A stretch of 64,000 bases of DNA. Origin: an uncultured Lachnospiraceae bacterium (lineage in GTDB: Bacteria > Bacillota > Clostridia > Lachnospirales > Lachnospiraceae). A program made the position numbers and the translations under genes. The notes under the pieces were generated by a model. It saw only the letters and a program-made list of their open reading frames with translations. It was not told where the DNA came from and made no database searches. Of the stretch, positions 46,093 through 54,243 are shown in pieces. Location of the stretch: positions 1-64,000 of the forward strand of contig CALGVA010000066.1 in assembly GCA_937920345.1 (NCBI GenBank), written 5' to 3'. The number at the start of each line of letters is the position of its first letter. Position 1 is the stretch's first letter.

Positions 46093-47172
46093 TTATTCAA
46101 ACTCTTTGGCCGTAACGATTTCCTTCAGCTCTGTGCACATATCCGCAAACATGCCGTATTCCAGACCGATTGCGCCGGCAGTCTCCGTGTTCACCGTGGC
46201 AATTCCGTTATCCAGTGTAACCACCGCAGTCGTTGCAGGATCAGCGCCATTTACGAGTACATCCACAACCATATCCGCCGTAGCCTTTCCCAGCTCTTCA
46301 TAATTTACGCCGTATCCGAGGAACGCGCCGTTTAATGCAAAGGAATCCGCTCCGCCGTAATGAGGAACACCCGCCTCGATAAATTTCTCATAGATTGCCA
46401 GCTCCGCCGTCATGACCGAGTTATCCGTAGGGGTAAATACCGCCTCGGCACCGCCTGCAATAAGCGCATCCGCCGCAAGCGATATCTCGTCGTTGGTGGT
46501 GCCCGTCTTCTCAATTACTTCTACGCCTTTCGCTTCACAGTAAGCTCTGGCATCCTCTATCGGCGCTTTAGAAGAATCCTCGCTCTTGTTGTAGAGAAGT
46601 CCGACTGTCTTAATGTCCGGATCTGCCGCAAAAATCAGATCCATCACCGCCTCCGTATTCAGTGCGTCAGAAGTACCTGTAATGTTGGCTCCGGGCGCAT
46701 TCATGTCTGCCACAAGCCCGGCTCCTTCCGGATCAGACACCGCTGAGAATACTACGGGAATCTGGTTCTCTTCCGTAGCGTTCTGCATGATCATCGCGGC
46801 CGGTGTAGCGATCGGCACGATCACATCCACTTCGGAAGCGATCAGTTCGGAAGCAATCTGGTTCAGCACCGTAGAATCGGCCTGCCCGTTATAGGTATAA
46901 TCGCCGTAATCAAATGTCACACCCAGTTCTGCCGCTTTGGCATCCAGTTCTTTCTCAATCGCCGCCTCGATCTGATTCAGGGAAGCGTCGTCCACAAACT
47001 GTACGATACCCACTTTATAAACCATGCCGTCCGTCCCGTGTTCTGCCGTACCCTGTCCGGCCTCTGCCGCTGAAACAGTATTGCCTGCCGTCTGATCCGT
47101 GCTGCCACAGCCGGTCAGCGATGCTGCTGTCATAGCTGTTGTCATAAGTAATGCCAGTGTTCTTTTTTTCAT
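46093..47172 (-). CDS. trpX: ABC transporter substrate-binding lipoprotein, TrpX type
   Basis: 359 residues. A lipoprotein signal (LLMTTAMTAASLTGC) tethers it to the outer face. The body is the ABC_sub_bind fold (KVGIVQFVDDASLNQIE; PIATPAAMIMQNATEEN; PVVFSAVSDPEGAGLV; VGLLYNKSEDSS). I use ATG 47172, since GGAGAAAACT sits directly before it. This fold occurs with TrpYZ in operons under tryptophan T-boxes. Here the UGG-specifier leader upstream makes tryptophan, or a precursor, the likely ligand. Confidence 0.85.
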   Translation of the reverse strand: MKKRTLALLMTTAMTAASLTGCGSTDQTAGNTVSAAEAGQGTAEHGTDGMVYKVGIVQFVDDASLNQIEAAIEKELDAKAAELGVTFDYGDYTYNGQADSTVLNQIASELIASEVDVIVPIATPAAMIMQNATEENQIPVVFSAVSDPEGAGLVADMNAPGANITGTSDALNTEAVMDLIFAADPDIKTVGLLYNKSEDSSKAPIEDARAYCEAKGVEVIEKTGTTNDEISLAADALIAGGAEAVFTPTDNSVMTAELAIYEKFIEAGVPHYGGADSFALNGAFLGYGVNYEELGKATADMVVDVLVNGADPATTAVVTLDNGIATVNTETAGAIGLEYGMFADMCTELKEIVTAKEFE

Positions 47173-47227
47173 AGTTTTCTCCATTTCTGCGCTGCTTTTG
47201 TCTCAACTATGTTGAGACGTCGCATTA

Positions 47228-47306
47228 AACGAGTTTGTGGCAAGCAACGCGCAGACACAAATCTCGCGATTGAAAAATAAGGTCATCAGACTTATTTTTC
47301 AATCTA
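47228..47306. repeat. two strong palindromes in the trpX leader
   Basis: CGAG-T-TTGTG...CACAA-AT-CTCG (about 47228-47265) is a nine-pair palindrome. GATTGAAAAATAAG...CTTATTTTTCAATC (47269-47306) is a perfect 14-bp hairpin with a nine-base loop. Both lie between the T-box terminator and trpX and would form in the read-through mRNA. Confidence 0.75.
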
Positions 47307-47340
47307 ATCTCCTCCGTTTTGAAATACTGCTGCGGTTTCT

Positions 47341-47604
47341 GTATAAGCAGACCCTGGTCGCTTCGCACCCAGGGTTCGCGTTGCTCGCCGTAAGCCTTCC
47401 GGTATATGCCCTCATGCAAGCATGGTGCATATGTTTCTTAGAACCCTGTATAAGCAGACCCTGGCTGCTTCGCACCCAGGGTTCGCGTTGCTCGCCGTAA
47501 GCCTTCCGGTATATGCCCTCATGCAAGCATGGTGCATATGTTTCTTAGAACCCTGTATAAGCAGACCCTGGCTGCTTCGCACCCAGGGTTCGCGTTGCTC
47601 GCCG
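47341..47604. repeat. 107-bp direct repeats made of palindromes
   Basis: Unit 1 is 47341-47447, unit 2 is 47448-47554, and a partial unit 3 is 47555-47604. Units 1 and 2 differ at only about two bases (GGTCGC versus GGCTGC). Each contains ACCCTGG...CCAGGGT and CATGCAAGCATG hairpins. After unit 3 a further hairpin GGAAACGATCAGAG...CTCTGATCGTTCCC follows up to about 47663. Short frames through these units are by-products of the repeat, not genes. Confidence 0.9.
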
Positions 47605-47677
47605 GAAACGATCAGAGCCATGCTTATATGCAAGCATAACGCCTGTCTCTGATCGTTCCCGGCTCTGCTTATACGCG

Positions 47678-48055
47678 CAAAAAACCGCCTCAGACATATG
47701 TCTGAGACGGTAATAAACTTTAGTTATTATCGCGGTACCACTCAAATTGACGCATCCGAAAATGTCGTCCACCTCATTTCATATACACAACAGTTCTCCT
47801 CTTCCGCACACTTTATAAGCTGTACATAACATAAAAACCATATTATATATGCCGCATGGATAACGGGTACGGTTCCCGCCGGCGCCTACTGTTATTTCGG
47901 ACCGGCCTCGAAAGCCCATTCAAGACGATCGCTGTACCGCTTCCCACCAACTGCGGCTCTCTGTGACAGTTTCTCTGCCCCTACTCCTCTTTCTCACAGG
48001 TTTAGGTTTATATTCAATTCATCCAAACGCTTTAAGACTGATGCATCAACTGCGT
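47678..48055 (-). ncRNA. tryptophan T-box leader with terminator
   Basis: The minus-strand leader holds the T-box sequence GAGTGGTACCGCG (47731-47743), the AGAGAG motif followed by a GTTGGTG loop (47943-47964) and a specifier region GAA-TGG-GCTTTCGAGGC. The specifier codon UGG lies at 47916-47918. A terminator hairpin (CCGTCTCAGA/TCTGAGGCGG, 47685-47710) with six T's ends the leader. Uncharged tRNA-Trp should favour the antiterminator and switch on trpXYZ, which begins about 505 bases further on. The specifier was read by eye; the family itself is unambiguous. Confidence 0.9.
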
Positions 48056-48062
48056 TTTTTAT

Positions 48063-48091
48063 ACAATAATCCCTGAACGAAGATTTGTCAA
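48063..48091 (-). promoter_or_regulatory. promoter of the T-box/trpXYZ transcript
   Basis: The minus strand has a consensus TTGACA (48086-48091), a 17-base spacer, then TATTGT (48063-48068), placing the start a few bases before the leader. Confidence 0.7.
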
Positions 48092-48160
48092 TACTTAAAT
48101 ATCAAAAAATAACCTGCTGCGAAGATTCCCATCATCTCCCTTAAAATTTTGTGTAAACCT

Positions 48161-48189
48161 TTGCATTTTCTTTTTAAAAAGGGTAGAAT
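48161..48189 (+). promoter_or_regulatory. promoter of the PHP-domain gene
   Basis: TTGCAT (48161-48166), a 17-base spacer and TAGAAT (48184-48189), divergent from the trpXYZ promoter. Confidence 0.65.
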
Positions 48190-48222
48190 ACATCTAGTAA
48201 TTGTTAAAGGGGCTGTTAACAC

Positions 48223-49059
48223 ATGAAACTGGACATGCATTGTCATACAAAAGAAGGATCACCGGATTGTAAATTTGAATTGCTGGAAAACATTAATCTG
48301 TTAAAGCAAAAGGGCTTTCAGGGAATGCTGATCACCGATCACGATTCCTACAAAGCATACCGCTACTATAAGAAGCTCCCTGTGAAACCAAAAGACTTTA
48401 TCGTACTGAAAGGAATAGAATACGACACCATTGACGCAGGACATATGCTCATTATCATGCCTACCGGCGTTAAGCTTCCCATTCTGGAACTGCGGGGACT
48501 GCCGGTCCTGCTGCTCATTGAGATCGTACATCACTATGGAGGAATCATCGGACCTGCTCATCCCTGCGGTGAAAAATTTCTGAGTATCCGCAGCACACTC
48601 AGAGACAAGATCGCCGGAAACATTTATCGCAAGTTTGACTTTGTGGAAGGATACAACGCCTGTGAAGATGCCGATTCCAACATGCGCGCCATGCGACTGG
48701 CCAAAGAGTACGACCTGCCCTGTTTTGGCGGCAGCGACTCCCACAAACCGGACGGCGCAGGTTTCGGATACACAATCCTGCTGGAAAACATAACCAGCGA
48801 AACAGAGCTGATCAATTATATCCGGGCCGGCAAATCCACTATGGTTGGCGGCACTCACTATGAACATACGACCAAAGCCAGACTCGGCAAAGTGAATAAA
48901 CTGCTTGTATACTCTTTCTGGCTGTACAATAGAGCCTGTGCACTATTTCGACGCAAAGCGAGAAATCTGGAACTGATGGAGAATCACATCATCGAATCCA
49001 TCCGTGCAAACCGCCGTGCCAGAGCAAAATATATTTCCATCGGCAGAGACTGTGAATAG
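48223..49059 (+). CDS. PHP-domain metal-dependent phosphoesterase
   Basis: 278 residues. The metal ligands of the PHP fold are in place: HCH at residues 6-8 (DMHCHTKEGS), ITDHDS near 42, GPAHPCGE near 108 and GGSDSHKPDG near 170. Related stand-alone PHP proteins hydrolyse phosphates such as 3',5'-bisphosphonucleotides or histidinol phosphate; the substrate here is unknown. The C-terminal ~70 residues are basic and helical with no known domain. AAAGGGG precedes the ATG. It is a solitary plus-strand gene. Confidence 0.85.
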   Translation: MKLDMHCHTKEGSPDCKFELLENINLLKQKGFQGMLITDHDSYKAYRYYKKLPVKPKDFIVLKGIEYDTIDAGHMLIIMPTGVKLPILELRGLPVLLLIEIVHHYGGIIGPAHPCGEKFLSIRSTLRDKIAGNIYRKFDFVEGYNACEDADSNMRAMRLAKEYDLPCFGGSDSHKPDGAGFGYTILLENITSETELINYIRAGKSTMVGGTHYEHTTKARLGKVNKLLVYSFWLYNRACALFRRKARNLELMENHIIESIRANRRARAKYISIGRDCE

Positions 49060-49097
49060 ATCTGCTCTGCCATGGATTTTCCCGCAGCTTATTTCTC

Positions 49098-50009
49098 TTA
49101 TCTTTTTCTGCTTCCGACAATATTCTTTAACTCGTCCAGCGTGTTTTTAAACTTTCTGGAAACCATTGTCGGATTATTGCGGATCATATCCCGTTTATAG
49201 AAATCCAGCATCTCTTTATAATTCTCCTGCGGATCGGGATAATGACTGAATTTTCCACGCATTTCGGCAACTTCCTCACGCACGTTCTCCTCATATGCCG
49301 CCGGTCTAAGTTGTATGCTTTCCTTCAAGCTGGCAAACCGCTGCTTCAGACCCGAACTAAGCTCAGACAGGCTGAGTTCTCTCTCCTGCCGCCTCTGTTC
49401 CTTCTCCTCATTGTTAAAGGCGATAATCACATCCAGCCGCCGCTGCATACGCTCCATCTCTTCCTTCAGTCTCTGCATCCTGTCCAAAACATCCCGCAGA
49501 TCCAGCGCCGCCTTAAAGGATAAGGTAAAATCAATCACAATGTAGATCGTGACCATAGCTGTGAAATATGAAAGCGGCTTTTGCGGTATCGCCATGACCA
49601 CCTGTTCAATCGGCTGGTGCACCACTCTGGTCATCAGAATTGTCAGAAATCCCCATGCGACCGAAGATGAAAGGCAGATATGCCCCTGATAATTAAAATG
49701 CTGATTAGAATAATCCCAATACCTGACCTTAAAGAGCGCCTCCATCGTAACACCCGTTATATATTCCAGCACCGTAGCGCCGATCACCCCCGCAAAGTAT
49801 GTGAGCAGTAGATTATCCCGAAAAGGCATGGATACCACCAGCATCATGATTGCACCGCTCCCGTAAAGCGGCAGGAACGGTCCGCGCATAAATCCTCTGT
49901 TGACTAATTTGCGCGATTTAAAAGATACCCATGCGGACTCAAAACACCAGCCGAAAAAACAGTACATATAAAAGAAAAACAGCCATTGAAACGCCTTATA
50001 GTGAATCAT
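49098..50009 (-). CDS. CmpB-family membrane protein with C-terminal coiled coil
   Basis: 303 residues. About five hydrophobic segments fill the first 170 residues and match the PF06541-type family often labelled 'putative ABC transporter permease' (FYMYCFFGWCFESAWVSF; FMRGPFLPLYGSGAI; YITGVTMEALFKVRYWDYS). A charged coiled coil follows (LQRLKEEMERMQRRLDV-like) and a basic tail. No ATPase partner is adjacent, and transport has not been established for this family. AGAGGAGAAAA precedes the ATG. Confidence 0.75.
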   Translation of the reverse strand: MIHYKAFQWLFFFYMYCFFGWCFESAWVSFKSRKLVNRGFMRGPFLPLYGSGAIMMLVVSMPFRDNLLLTYFAGVIGATVLEYITGVTMEALFKVRYWDYSNQHFNYQGHICLSSSVAWGFLTILMTRVVHQPIEQVVMAIPQKPLSYFTAMVTIYIVIDFTLSFKAALDLRDVLDRMQRLKEEMERMQRRLDVIIAFNNEEKEQRRQERELSLSELSSGLKQRFASLKESIQLRPAAYEENVREEVAEMRGKFSHYPDPQENYKEMLDFYKRDMIRNNPTMVSRKFKNTLDELKNIVGSRKR

Positions 50010-50117
50010 AAATTATTTTCTCCTCTTGTGTTATGTAAACCTATCATCAACAATGCATTTGCATTATGTAAACCAAGACTCCATCGTGTAGTCTTAACAG
50101 TATGCAATTTAGTCTCG

Positions 50118-50882
50118 TCAACGATACATTTCTATCTGTATACGTACTTTCCCTTTTCGGGTTTCTCCCTGTTCCCCTGTATATACAAACCTGCCGAAGC
50201 CTCTTGCCGTGACAGTGTCGTCTTTCTTGAGCATGTAACTGTTATTCTCCACCAGTCTTCCGTTCACATAGACCCGTCCGGACCGGAATAATTCCAGACT
50301 GCGGCTTCTCGCAATATTATATAGTTTCGATATAACCGTGTCAATTCGGGGTGCGGTAACAGACACAGACACCGTCTCCGTTACCGGCGCACGAAGCTGC
50401 GCCTCCACCTCAGTCACGCCGCAGCGCACATGTGTATGCCGTACCTGTTCCAGATTTTCCGACAGATAACCCGCCACGTTTTCCTGACAGAATACGAATG
50501 CTGCTTGATCCTGTACGAATATATCACCCACAGTGCTTCTTTCTATCCCCAGATTCATGATCGCACCGAGGAAATCCCGATGCGTAAGCGGTTCCGCAAA
50601 TTTAGGCGTAAGCGGCTCTACCTTCAGACACAGGATTGGAAAAGCCTCCTCGTAACCAAACGCCTGTGCCGAACCGAAGCGAATCATCCTGCGCTCACAC
50701 AAAGGACTGCCGCCCTCCATAGTATACCCGGCATAAGACAACTCCCGCTGCACTGCATAGAACGCCTGCTGCTCAGATAATCCGAGGAAGGGTGTAAAAG
50801 TATAGATACTATGACTGTACGAACGCTCTGCCAGTTCCAGCAGTCTCTTTTTTAAAAGCTGTAAGTCTTTATCCTCGGCCAT
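50118..50882 (-). CDS. ylmH: S4-domain RNA-binding protein YlmH
   Basis: 254 residues. The N-terminal YlmH domain includes HRDFLGAIMNLGIERSTVGDI. The C-terminal S4 domain is ISKLYNIARSRSLELFRSGRVYVNG, with a basic end. B. subtilis YlmH has been linked to ribosome-associated quality control, where it can support RqcH-driven alanine tailing. The partner RqcH is encoded at 10145. It is not in its usual division-gene neighbourhood (sepF, divIVA) here. AAGGGTAACGGAT precedes the ATG. Confidence 0.88.
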   Translation of the reverse strand: MAEDKDLQLLKKRLLELAERSYSHSIYTFTPFLGLSEQQAFYAVQRELSYAGYTMEGGSPLCERRMIRFGSAQAFGYEEAFPILCLKVEPLTPKFAEPLTHRDFLGAIMNLGIERSTVGDIFVQDQAAFVFCQENVAGYLSENLEQVRHTHVRCGVTEVEAQLRAPVTETVSVSVTAPRIDTVISKLYNIARSRSLELFRSGRVYVNGRLVENNSYMLKKDDTVTARGFGRFVYTGEQGETRKGKVRIQIEMYR

Positions 50883-50947
50883 ATCCGTTACCCTTCATCA
50901 AACACTGCTGCCGCAGTATATCTTGTTACAATATAGGCTAATACTTG

Positions 50948-50979
50948 AAAAGAGCACATAACGATCCGGTTATGTGCTC
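50948..50979 (-). terminator. terminator after the first COG0523 gene
   Basis: A perfect 11-bp stem GAGCACATAAC/GTTATGTGCTC, then TTTTC on the minus strand. It lies about 30 bases after the stop at 51007. Confidence 0.9.
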
Positions 50980-51006
50980 CATAACTCTCTTAAAATTAGA
51001 ATAGCA

Positions 51007-51948
51007 TTAAACAAAACTGATTATCTCGTCTTTCGGCGCTTTTGTCTGTCCCACACTGATTGCATGGAGCACAGGTCCCTCGCCCTGATAATCTGCAAAA
51101 TACTCTTTTTCAACCCTGGCTGTCACTTTCACCCACTGTTTGTCCGTCAGCGTATCCGTTTTATCATATTCACAGGCAAATCCCAGAAATGCCATATCGT
51201 CTGCACAGCAGGTCATCGCCATTCTGCCCGGCACGAAGTATCCCGGCGGGAACCCTTTCGGTTTCAAAACCATAGCCGTAAACTGAACGGCCTTACCCTC
51301 ATAGCGCTCTAAATGATCAAGCGAATCCAGATACCAGATACCATAACCCTGATTATCAAGTTCAATAACAGGTGCTTTTAAATCATACGGGAGATCTTCC
51401 TCCATGATTTCATTGATCTCTCCGTTAGAATCCTCGAACACAATCTCCGCCTTCGGATTAATCGCCTTGACGTTTCGCTTGTAACTTCCCAGATCCTCCA
51501 CCCCGTCACAACGGTTGAAAATAATCAGTTCTGACGCGCGAAGCTGCTCTGCCAGCAGTGATTTCATGTTGGTAAAATACATAGGGAACGTAGATGCGTC
51601 AATGGTGGTGACCTGCTGCTCGACCTTCCAGTGCCACGGCAGTTTCATTTCTTTATAGTTCCACATACCGTTGTATTCAATGATGATACGTTCCGGCTTA
51701 TGCTTCTTCTCCAGTTCGATCAGTTTCGCCGGTTTAAAGTCTTCCTCGTCCTCAATCAGCTCCAACTGCGTTCTGCTCATCCTCAGCAGATTCTCATCAT
51801 ACTCGTTCTCGCCTTCCTCACACAATAGCAGCAGTGTCTTGCCACGTACCTGAAAATAAGGCTGTGAAAGCGTATACGTAATAAACTCGGTTTTACCACT
51901 CTCCAGAAAACCATTGATCACGTAGACCGGTTTCATTTTGCGTCCCAT
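51007..51948 (-). CDS. COG0523 GTPase fused to a YcgQ/DUF1980-like C-terminal domain
   Basis: 313 residues. The P-loop GFLESGKTEF opens a CobW-type G domain with FNRCDGVEDL as the NKxD-like motif. The usual CxCC metal motif (GCxCC) of zinc chaperones is missing; ELIEDEEDFK-type acidic sequence replaces it. The C-terminal ~90 residues (GRMAMTCCADDMAFLGFACE) resemble the TIGR03943/DUF1980 domain, found in partner proteins of CobW-like GTPases. Such a fusion would unite both partners. A second ATG at 51936 is an alternative start with better spacing from GGAAGG. It sits 74 bases after a second COG0523 gene. Confidence 0.75.
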   Translation of the reverse strand: MGRKMKPVYVINGFLESGKTEFITYTLSQPYFQVRGKTLLLLCEEGENEYDENLLRMSRTQLELIEDEEDFKPAKLIELEKKHKPERIIIEYNGMWNYKEMKLPWHWKVEQQVTTIDASTFPMYFTNMKSLLAEQLRASELIIFNRCDGVEDLGSYKRNVKAINPKAEIVFEDSNGEINEIMEEDLPYDLKAPVIELDNQGYGIWYLDSLDHLERYEGKAVQFTAMVLKPKGFPPGYFVPGRMAMTCCADDMAFLGFACEYDKTDTLTDKQWVKVTARVEKEYFADYQGEGPVLHAISVGQTKAPKDEIISFV

Positions 51949-52022
51949 CCTTCCTGACCCTGATATGTCCCCCGATCTGCCCCGACTGATTCAGGGCAGT
52001 AACACAGTGTTTCCTAAACAAT

Positions 52023-53327
52023 TTACTTTCCGAACAATTCTGCCAGCTTATCTTCCTGCAGCCTGGAACCAATCACACAGAACTTGCCTGTGACATCCGG
52101 TTTCCCGTCTCTGACATTGCTCTCCTGCGGCACATAATCAAAGTAGATCCAGCCGCCGTCTGTCGCTGGAACCATCCCTTTCGCCCGCAGAATCATGCCG
52201 TATGTTTCCTCGCGATCCAGTTCCGCAAGAATATGCTCGATCTCCGCTTTCTCATAAGCGGCCGGCGTCTCCATCCCCCAGCTTGTAAAGATCTCGTCCG
52301 CATGATGATGATCGTGGTGATGATGGTCATGCGCATCGTGGTCGTGATGTGCATGGTCATGCTCATCGTGATCGTGATGATGTGCATGGTCATGATCGTG
52401 CCCGTGTGCATCGTGATCATGATGATGTGCATGGTCGTGATGGTGCCCGTGTGCATCGTGATCATGATGATGTGCATGGTCGTGATGGTGCCCGTGTGCA
52501 TCGTGATCGTGTGCATGGCCGTGATGGTGCTCATGCTCGTCGTGATCGTGTCCATCATGATCGTGGTGATGTGCATGGTCGTGATGGTGCTCGTGCGCAT
52601 CGTGATCGTGTGCATGGTCGTCGTGATCGTGATGATGCGCATGATCATGACATCCGCACGTGCAGTCCGGACCGTGATCATGTTCTTCATGGTGTGCCAT
52701 TACTTCCTGCATGAGTTCCGCCTCGAGATCTTTCGCCCCCTCGATCGTCTCCAGAATATCTTTACCTTCCAGAGCATCCCATGGCGTCGTAATGATCGTC
52801 GCTTTCGCATTATGCTCGCGTATCATCTGCACACAAGCCGTCAGCTTCTCTTCCTTTAATTTATCGGTCCTGCTTAAAATAACCGTTCCCGCATGTTCGA
52901 TCTGGTTCACGAAGAACTCACCGAAATTCTTAATATACATCTTGCATTTGCATGCATCCACAACCGCTACCGCGCTGTTAAGCTCCACATCCCGGTCCGC
53001 CATCGCATCCTGTACAGCCTTCATAACATCGGACAGCTTACCTACCCCTGAAGGCTCGATCAGCACGCGCTCCGGTGCATAAGTGTCCAGCACTTCCCGC
53101 AGAGAAGCCCCGAAATCACCCACAAGCGAGCAGCAGATACATCCGGAGTTCATTTCCTTGATCTCGATTCCTGCTTCTTTCAGGAATCCGCCGTCTATGC
53201 CGATCTCACCGAACTCATTCTCGATCAGCACGACTTTCGTATCGGCGAGAGCCTCTTTTAACAGTTTCTTAATCAGCGTCGTTTTACCTGCCCCGAGAAA
53301 TCCGGACACAATATCTATTTTCGTCAC
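52023..53327 (-). CDS. COG0523/CobW zinc-type GTPase with a giant His-rich loop
   Basis: 434 residues. Walker A is GFLGAGKTTLIKKLL, and the metal-binding motif GCICCS lies near residue 64 after ENEFGEIGID. SRTDKL is the base-recognition motif. Residues ~211-345 are a His/Asp/Ala loop with a Cys cluster (DCTCGCH) at its start and tandem units like HDAHGHHHDHAHH. The CobW C-terminal domain (AKGMVPATDGGWIYFDYVPQ) closes the protein. Family members deliver zinc (ZNG1/ZagA), cobalt or nickel; the CxCC motif and His loop suit zinc or nickel storage and delivery. The start is GTG, with a weak ribosome site. Confidence 0.88.
   Translation of the reverse strand: MTKIDIVSGFLGAGKTTLIKKLLKEALADTKVVLIENEFGEIGIDGGFLKEAGIEIKEMNSGCICCSLVGDFGASLREVLDTYAPERVLIEPSGVGKLSDVMKAVQDAMADRDVELNSAVAVVDACKCKMYIKNFGEFFVNQIEHAGTVILSRTDKLKEEKLTACVQMIREHNAKATIITTPWDALEGKDILETIEGAKDLEAELMQEVMAHHEEHDHGPDCTCGCHDHAHHHDHDDHAHDHDAHEHHHDHAHHHDHDGHDHDEHEHHHGHAHDHDAHGHHHDHAHHHDHDAHGHHHDHAHHHDHDAHGHDHDHAHHHDHDEHDHAHHDHDAHDHHHHDHHHADEIFTSWGMETPAAYEKAEIEHILAELDREETYGMILRAKGMVPATDGGWIYFDYVPQESNVRDGKPDVTGKFCVIGSRLQEDKLAELFGK
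52290..52695 (-). repeat. His-codon tandem repeats
   Basis: In-frame 36-42 bp units of CAT/CAC and GAC/GAT codons encode the His-rich loop. Several units are almost identical, pointing to recent expansion. Long shadow frames on the opposite strand arise from this composition. Confidence 0.85.
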
Positions 53328-53386
53328 AACAATATACCAGCCTTTCCTGTTATTCCTGTTATCCCCTTAACCACCGGTCTCACACT

Positions 53387-53415
53387 ATTCTCTTCCTTTT
53401 TCCCGCATATGTCAA
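53387..53415 (-). promoter_or_regulatory. promoter of the COG0523 pair
   Basis: TTGACA (53410-53415), a 17-base spacer and GAGAAT (53387-53392) on the minus strand. I looked for a long AT-rich Zur-type palindrome around it and saw none. Confidence 0.6.
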
Positions 53416-53460
53416 GAAACGCCCTGCGCATTTTATAGGAATTTAATTGTTCTTACTATT

Positions 53461-54243
53461 TTAATCCAGATTTAACTTTTTATCCATCATATACCATGTT
53501 ACAAGATAGAAAATCACGCAGTACAGCAGTCCCGCAATCAGCGTATATTCCCACGATCTGCCGTAATAATACGTTGAAAGCCTTCTGTTGACATATCCCA
53601 GAAGCACATAGTAAACCCCGTTCACGATCTGCTGTACAATATAGATGCCGAAATAGAATGCAAAAGCCGTCAGCAGCTTGTGGTTCGGCGATAGCTGCCC
53701 CAGTGAAATGCATGCTGTCACCTTCAAAACCCGCGCCAGCATACCGACTATGAGCGCGATCAACGTCATCATCACCGTAAAGAGATTAATCTTATTATTA
53801 CCCGCTCCCTCCACGATCGACCCCATACCTTCAAAGAACTCTTCGAACAAGTCTCCCTCGCTGGCAAAGAGGAACAGCACCGAAGTATACATCAGGAAAG
53901 AACTGAGCAGCACCCATGCCGCGCTGACGATGACCTTCGCAATAATAATGTGATGCTTGTCCACCGGCAGCGTGTGAAGCAGATATCCCTGATCCCCGTA
54001 AGTGGATGTATAGAAACGGTAAACCAGATAAATCGCCGTCCCCACCATCACCACAAACATACTGGCCACATAGGTCATGATAATCATAACCGCACTGAAC
54101 ACAACGGCGCTGTTATTGGTATCAAAGATATCCACCCGCACCGTGACACAGGCAAATATTGTCATCACCACGATCAGAAGGTTCATCGGCACTAGCAGTT
54201 TCCAGGTAGACTGCCACTCATACTTCATCAATTTACCTAACAT
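53461..54243 (-). CDS. ABC-2 type transporter permease
   Basis: 260 residues with six hydrophobic segments (LLVPMNLLIVVMTIFACVTV; FVVMVGTAIYLVYRFYTS; LIAGLLYCVIFYLVTWYMM). YLLHTLPVDKHHIIIAKVIVS is a typical loop of this family. It starts within the end of the ATPase gene with GGAGGTGTTCGC. Substrate unknown. Confidence 0.85.
   Translation of the reverse strand: MLGKLMKYEWQSTWKLLVPMNLLIVVMTIFACVTVRVDIFDTNNSAVVFSAVMIIMTYVASMFVVMVGTAIYLVYRFYTSTYGDQGYLLHTLPVDKHHIIIAKVIVSAAWVLLSSFLMYTSVLFLFASEGDLFEEFFEGMGSIVEGAGNNKINLFTVMMTLIALIVGMLARVLKVTACISLGQLSPNHKLLTAFAFYFGIYIVQQIVNGVYYVLLGYVNRRLSTYYYGRSWEYTLIAGLLYCVIFYLVTWYMMDKKLNLD

Noticed and set aside
47341..47604. CRISPR array
   Set aside because: Units are contiguous 107-bp repeats with no unique spacers, and no cas gene is present.
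47299..47652. Several similar short frames on both strands in the trpX leader
   Set aside because: They arise because the 107-bp unit repeats; each lacks a ribosome site and the DNA is palindromic structured leader.
52233..52859. Plus-strand frame rich in Met/Val opposite the His-rich loop
   Set aside because: Complement of CAT/GAC codon repeats; composition and position make it a shadow.
53387..53415. Zur operator at the COG0523 promoter
   Set aside because: No long AT-rich palindrome of the Zur type could be found near the promoter.
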